64,000 nucleotides of DNA from Paenibacillus sinensis (GTDB taxonomy: Bacteria; Bacillota; Bacilli; Paenibacillales; Paenibacillaceae), in contig NZ_JAHCMB010000061.1 in the NCBI RefSeq assembly GCF_019904155.1, positions 62,001 to 126,000 on the forward strand. The letters run 5' to 3'. Shown here in pieces: positions 61,001 to 64,000 of the stretch (position 1 is its first letter; each line of letters starts with the position of its first letter). The notes beneath the pieces are model-generated. The model saw nothing but the letters and a program-made list of their open reading frames with translations. It was not told the origin of the DNA and did no database searches. Position numbers and translations under genes: made by a program.

Positions 61001-64000
61001 ACAGGTGCACAGTCTCCACGCTGCCCTCATCCAGATGGCGGGATTGGATGGCGAAGGACGCAATTTTTGCTCCATCCACCGACTCTTCCTGCAGCTGTTC
61101 ACTGCCCACCGATTCCGCGGCCAGATGCGCATGCTGCACACTTCCTTCTTCCAGATGGCGGGATTGGATGGCGAAGGACGCAATTTTTGCTCCATCCACC
61201 GATTCTTCCTGCAGCTGTTCACTGCCCACCGAGTCCGCGGCCAGATGCGCATGCTGCACACTGCCTTCTTCCAGATGGCGGGACTGAATCGCGAAGGATG
61301 CGATTTTTGCTCCATCCACCGCCTCCTCCTGAAGCTGCTCGCTGCCCACCGAATCCGCAGTCAGATGCGCATGCTGCACACTGCCTTCTTCCAGATGGCG
61401 GGACTGGATGGCACGGGAAGTTATCTTCGTGCCGTCTACCGCCCCCTCTTGAAGCTGTGCACCGCCGACCGACTTCGGTGCCAAATGCGGGTATTCTACG
61501 CTGCCCGCTGCCAGATGGCGGGATTGGACGGCATATGGGGAGATTTTCGTGCCGTCCACCGCTTCTTTCCGCAGCTGGTCGCCCCCCACCGAATTCGATG
61601 CCAGCTGCGCATTTCCTACGCTGTCCGCGACCAGATGGCGGGATTCGATCGCGTTGGGGGAAATCTTCGTCCCGTCCACCGCTTCCTCCTGAAGCTGAAC
61701 GCCCCCCACCGAGTCAGGCGCCAAATGTGCATTTCTAACGCTATCCGCCGCCAGATGGCGGGATTGGACCGCATGGGCAGCGATCTTCGCTCCGCCAACC
61801 GCTTCTTCCTGAAGCTGGGCGCCGCCCACTGAATTCGGCGCCAAATGCGTGTTCACCACGCTGCCGGCTGCCAGATGACGGGACTGAATCGCATTGACGG
61901 CGATCTTCGTGCCGTCTGCCGCTCCTTGCTGAAGCTGCTGCCGACCGACTGCGCCTTCCGCCAGCCGGTCACCCTCGATGCTTCCGGGAGCCAGCTTGCT
62001 GCCAGGGAGCGAGTCATCCGGCAGCAGCTCGGAAGAACGGACTTCCTCCGCCAGATGCTCCAGCCGGATACCCTCAGCCGCAAGCTGGCGGCTGCCGACC
62101 GATCCGTCGGCCAAGTGTTCGGCCGAAACGGCGCCCTCCGCCAGATGCGGCGAGCCGACTGCGGAAGGACGGATATGCTCACCGCCGACAGCGCAAGCGC
62201 TGAGATGACCGCCCTGCACAGCCTCGGGAGCAAGTGCCTCAGCTCCGACAGCCCCTTCGCTCAGATGCTCTGGCAGGATGGAGCCGACCGCCAGCTTGCC
62301 GGATTCAATGCTGCCGGATTGCAGATGAACAGCAGCGACGGAGCCCGGCTGGAGATGGGCGCTGCCCACAGCCAGTGGACGAATATGCTCGCTTCCAATA
62401 GCGCCCGGACCGAAATGTTCGGGCCGCAGCGCCCCCGCGGCTATGGCGTTGCCTCCGACCGCGCCCGCCGCCAGATGTCCGCCCTGCACCGAGCCTGCCG
62501 CCAGCTTGCCGGAATCCACGCTGCCATCGGCCAGCTTGGTGGTAGTAACGGCGAAGTCTCCCAGTTTGTCGCTCGTCACGCTTTCAGGAGACAGCTTCAG
62601 TGAGGTGACGACATGGTCGGCCAAATGATGGGGCTGAATCGCTCCGGGAGCCACATGAACGTCCTTGACTGCTCCCGCCGCCAGCTTCTCCTCCGTAACG
62701 GAACCGGGCTGCAGCGCAAGCGGGGCGACGCTGTTCTTCCGCAGATGCCTTGTATCAACCGCACCGTCGGCCAGACGTGCGGCATCGACCGCCGATTCCC
62801 TGATTGTCCGCGCGCTTACGCTGGAGTCGGCCAGATGCTTCTCCTCCACAGCGCAGAACGCGATATGCTCACCTCTCACCGCTCCCGGAGCAATAGCGGA
62901 GCTGTCAACTGCCTTCTCGCCCAGCTTGGCGGCCGTAACGCTGCCGTCGGCCAACTTGCCGGCCGTAATGCTCCTCGGCCGCAAATGGGCGGTCTCCAGC
63001 GTTTCGGCAGCGATTTCCGCGCCGGTAATCGTGCCGGAAGCCAGGTGGCGGGACTGCACTGATCCTTCCTTCAACTGCTCCGATCCTACCGATCCATGAC
63101 GAAGCTGTTCCTCGCCTACTGCATCCGCCTGAAGATGGATGGCCCCTACCGACTGCGGCGACAGGTGCGAAGCCCGCACAGCCGATTTGGCGAGATGGCG
63201 GGTGGCGACGGCTTCATCCGCCAATTTGTGGCCAAGCACGCTTTGATCGGCGATTTTGGACGAGGTTACCGACTGCTCAACCAGTTGAGCTGTTCCGACA
63301 GCGCCTTCGGCCAGCTTGGCGTAGGTGATGCTGTGATCGGCAAGATGACGGCCGATAACCGTACCGCCGGCGATATGAGAGCCGCTCACCGCATCCTGCG
63401 CCAAATGGCGGCCCTCCACCGCCTCGTCGGCAAGCTCGCGTGAGCCGACCGCTCCTGCCTCCAAATGCCGGCTGCTCACGCTTCCGAACTGAAGGTGACT
63501 GGCTTCGATCAGCCGTCCGGCCAGCTGTTCCGGCCCAATGGCTCCGATTGCCAGATGCTTCGCCTCAACGACGCCTGATCCCAGATGGGTGCTGTTCACG
63601 GCGCCTTCCGCCAGCTTCTCGCCCGTAACGGAGCCATTCTCCAGGATGTCGCCGCCGACCGCCGCATCGGACAGCTTGGAGCGGTCGATCAGGCCGTTCT
63701 CCAGATGGCGGGCCGATATGGCGCCGCTGCCGATTTTGTCGCCGGTGACCGCTCCGTCTTCCAGCAGTTCGGATGTAATTACGCAATCGGCAAGATGGCG
63801 GCCTTCGATCGACCGGTCCGCGAGATGGGCAGCTCCGATTATCCGGTCCGCCAGCTTCTCAGGTCCGATGCTGCCTTCCTTCAGCTTCTCGCCTCCGATC
63901 GAGTGATCCAGCAGTTTGGAGCCGGATACGCTGCCGTCGGCCAAATGTTCGCCCGTTACCGAGCCTGCGGAAAGTTTGGCCGAAGTAATCGCCTTGTCCG
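58041..64000 (-). CDS. Giant WIAG-tail decapeptide-repeat surface protein, C-terminal 1985 residues
   Basis: The frame is open from the right edge to TAA at 58041. It is built from about 190 units of ten residues, roughly (S/A)(V/I)xSxHLAxG, as in SIEGRHLADC, AISARHLENG, SVTGEKLAEG. From about 58.77 to 62 kb four units merge into a 40-residue (120-bp) super-repeat, present about 25 times. A third module, with EVRSSELLPDDS and GSKLAP, occurs three times. The last 110 residues are not repetitive and end in FFGVLSWIAIGSP, the WIAG-tail seen in large Paenibacillus repeat proteins. No membrane segment is visible; the N-terminus with any export signal lies outside. Probably a solenoid fibre of the spore or cell surface. 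Confidence 0.85.
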   Translation of the reverse strand, partial: DKAITSAKLSAGSVTGEHLADGSVSGSKLLDHSIGGEKLKEGSIGPEKLADRIIGAAHLADRSIEGRHLADCVITSELLEDGAVTGDKIGSGAISARHLENGLIDRSKLSDAAVGGDILENGSVTGEKLAEGAVNSTHLGSGVVEAKHLAIGAIGPEQLAGRLIEASHLQFGSVSSRHLEAGAVGSRELADEAVEGRHLAQDAVSGSHIAGGTVIGRHLADHSITYAKLAEGAVGTAQLVEQSVTSSKIADQSVLGHKLADEAVATRHLAKSAVRASHLSPQSVGAIHLQADAVGEEQLRHGSVGSEQLKEGSVQSRHLASGTITGAEIAAETLETAHLRPRSITAGKLADGSVTAAKLGEKAVDSSAIAPGAVRGEHIAFCAVEEKHLADSSVSARTIRESAVDAARLADGAVDTRHLRKNSVAPLALQPGSVTEEKLAAGAVKDVHVAPGAIQPHHLADHVVTSLKLSPESVTSDKLGDFAVTTTKLADGSVDSGKLAAGSVQGGHLAAGAVGGNAIAAGALRPEHFGPGAIGSEHIRPLAVGSAHLQPGSVAAVHLQSGSIESGKLAVGSILPEHLSEGAVGAEALAPEAVQGGHLSACAVGGEHIRPSAVGSPHLAEGAVSAEHLADGSVGSRQLAAEGIRLEHLAEEVRSSELLPDDSLPGSKLAPGSIEGDRLAEGAVGRQQLQQGAADGTKIAVNAIQSRHLAAGSVVNTHLAPNSVGGAQLQEEAVGGAKIAAHAVQSRHLAADSVRNAHLAPDSVGGVQLQEEAVDGTKISPNAIESRHLVADSVGNAQLASNSVGGDQLRKEAVDGTKISPYAVQSRHLAAGSVEYPHLAPKSVGGAQLQEGAVDGTKITSRAIQSRHLEEGSVQHAHLTADSVGSEQLQEEAVDGAKIASFAIQSRHLEEGSVQHAHLAADSVGSEQLQEESVDGAKIASFAIQSRHLEEGSVQHAHLAAESVGSEQLQEESVDGAKIASFAIQSRHLDEGSVETVHLSAGSVGGEQLQENAVDGMKIASFAIESRHLEEGIVQQVHLSAGSVGCEQIQEEAVDGTKIASSSIQSRHLEEGSVEHAHLSADSVGSEQLQEEAVDGTKIASSAIQSHHLGEGSVEHAHLAQSSVGSDQLQENAVDGTKITTQAIQSHHLDEGSVQHAHLAADSVGTEQLQEDAVDGTKIASFAIQSRHLEEGSVLHAHLAQSSVGSDQLQENAVDGTKITTQAIQSRHLDEGSVEHAHLAQSSVGSDQLQENAVDGTKITTQAIQSHHLDEGSVQHAHLAADSVGTEQLQEDAVDGTKIASFAIQSRHLDEGSVQHAHLAHGSVGSEQLQEEAVDGTKIASSAIQSHHLEEGSVEHAHLAHGSVGSDQLQEEAVDGTKIASFAIQSRHLEEGSVEHAHLAHGSVGSDQLQENAVDGAKITAQAIQSHHLDEGSVQNAHLAHGSVGSDQLQENAVDGTKITAQAIQSRHLEEGSVEHAHLAQSSVGSEQLAAGSVYAEHLTDSSVESRHLTAGGVKLQHLSAEVRSSDLLPDYSIPGSKLAPKSIGWEQLADSSVGGTQLQEEAVDGTKIASFAIQSRHLEESTVQQVHLAADSVGSEQLQEEAVDGTKIASFAIQSRHLEEGSVEHAHLAANSVGSDQLQVEAVDGTKITVHAIQSRHLEEGSVEHAHLAADSVGGTQLQEEAVDGTKIASFAIQSRHLEEGSVEHSHLAPDSVGGDQLQEEAVDGTKIATRAIQSRHLEEGSVQNYHLAEGAVGSEHLAPDSVLGSHLADGAVDSRHLAAGGIRLEHLSAEVRSPELLPDESISGSKLVPKSIGGDRLADGSVGSSELREEAVDGTKIAPSAIQSRHLDEEIVQSCHLATASVGQEHLMRGAVTPQHLSFNPVRGAGDRTTLQQFGMSAFMFAAGSDEVDVSVTFDEPFGHSGYVLVAMTNQPFFHASLKSRGDADAIIHVTRLKDTSHFFGVLSWIAIGSPAAKPAPIDRLYD
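58771..61980 (-). repeat. 120-bp tandem super-repeats within the WIAG-tail gene
   Basis: About 25 copies of a 120-bp unit start at 58771-59251 (5 copies) and at 59581-61861 (20 copies). The first block is separated from the second by the EVRS/LLPD module. Each begins on the plus strand with CTGCCTTCTTCCAGATGG or close variants. Neighbouring copies near 59.6-60.7 kb are almost identical, while those near 61.5-61.9 kb have diverged. Confidence 0.85.

Noticed and set aside
58771..61980. CRISPR array
   Set aside because: The 120-bp period is continuous, in frame with a protein, and has no alternating unique spacers.
58627..63906. Long plus-strand ORFs opposite the giant repeat gene (for example 58635-59552, 60929-61738, 61005-61832)
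   Set aside because: They are products of the repeat's codon pattern, lack ribosome binding sites and encode only shadow repeats.

Overview
The window looks like chromosomal DNA of an endospore-forming, GC-rich Firmicute of the Paenibacillus type. Supporting signs are strong AGGAGG-type ribosome binding sites with frequent TTG/GTG starts, a YhcN/YlaJ sporulation lipoprotein behind a full sigma-G promoter match, CgeB-like spore-maturation proteins, a cyclodextrin glucanotransferase, a WIAG-tail repeat protein, and LTA-synthase, MurR/RpiR and ECF regulators. I saw no rRNA, tRNA, CRISPR array, prophage or intact insertion sequence.

Layout. 1-4.2 kb (- strand): the start of a C26 glutamine amidotransferase, a Cys-rich pentapeptide protein and a macro-TPR-DUF2971 fusion. 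4.3-7.3 kb (+): an RpiR regulator with nagB and nagA, preceded by two operator-like repeats. 7.3-8.4 kb (-): sigma-G lipoprotein. 8.4-27.5 kb: a spore-surface-type polysaccharide and glycosylation island in four transcription units. Unit 1 (-, 16.8 to 8.4 kb) has two CgeB-like proteins, a GT4 with an Arg/Lys tail, an UDP-amino-sugar module (2-epimerase, 4,6-dehydratase, RmlD-like reductase), an SDR and a GT2. Unit 2 (+, 17.1-21.6 kb) has two paralogous glycosyltransferases, RmlA, RmlC and an SDR. Unit 3 (-, 24.5-21.75 kb) has a GT2, RfbF and RfbG (CDP-glucose branch). Unit 4 (+, 24.7-27.5 kb) has a GT4 and a LamG-GT2 fusion.

27.6-36.3 kb: an AAA ATPase, an ABC exporter with a Fur-like box, a multispanning GT-C-like protein, an LTA synthase, and a LacI regulator divergent from a butanediol-type dehydrogenase with an operator at its promoter. 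36.4-43.1 kb: ECF sigma/anti-sigma pair, AraC-GyrI regulator, fabF divergent from an XRE/MmyB regulator, and a purine-type amidohydrolase whose leader carries a guanine-class aptamer overlapping a terminator in the arrangement expected of an ON switch. 43.4-51.8 kb: a HIBADH-type dehydrogenase, an 850-bp gene-poor stretch, a GNAT, a four-gene operon of small (probably spore) proteins, DUF438-hemerythrin-PAS plus DUF1858 behind a perfect Fnr box, an MFS transporter preceded by a 35-codon ORF, and a LacI regulator. 52-54.3 kb: cyclodextrin glucanotransferase with an operator at its promoter. 54.4-64 kb (-): RmlA, three GT2 enzymes (two with Arg/Lys-rich N-terminal tails), and the C-terminal 1985 residues of a giant protein built from ten-residue repeats, ending in a WIAG tail and running off the right edge.

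Together the genes suggest a cell that builds several activated deoxysugars (dTDP-, CDP- and UDP-linked) and uses many glycosyltransferases, several with polycationic tails or [YF]xxG motifs, to decorate the developing spore surface. The giant repeat protein is a plausible scaffold or acceptor. The spore assignment rests on family membership, the sigma-G promoter and context; it is an inference for most of these genes.
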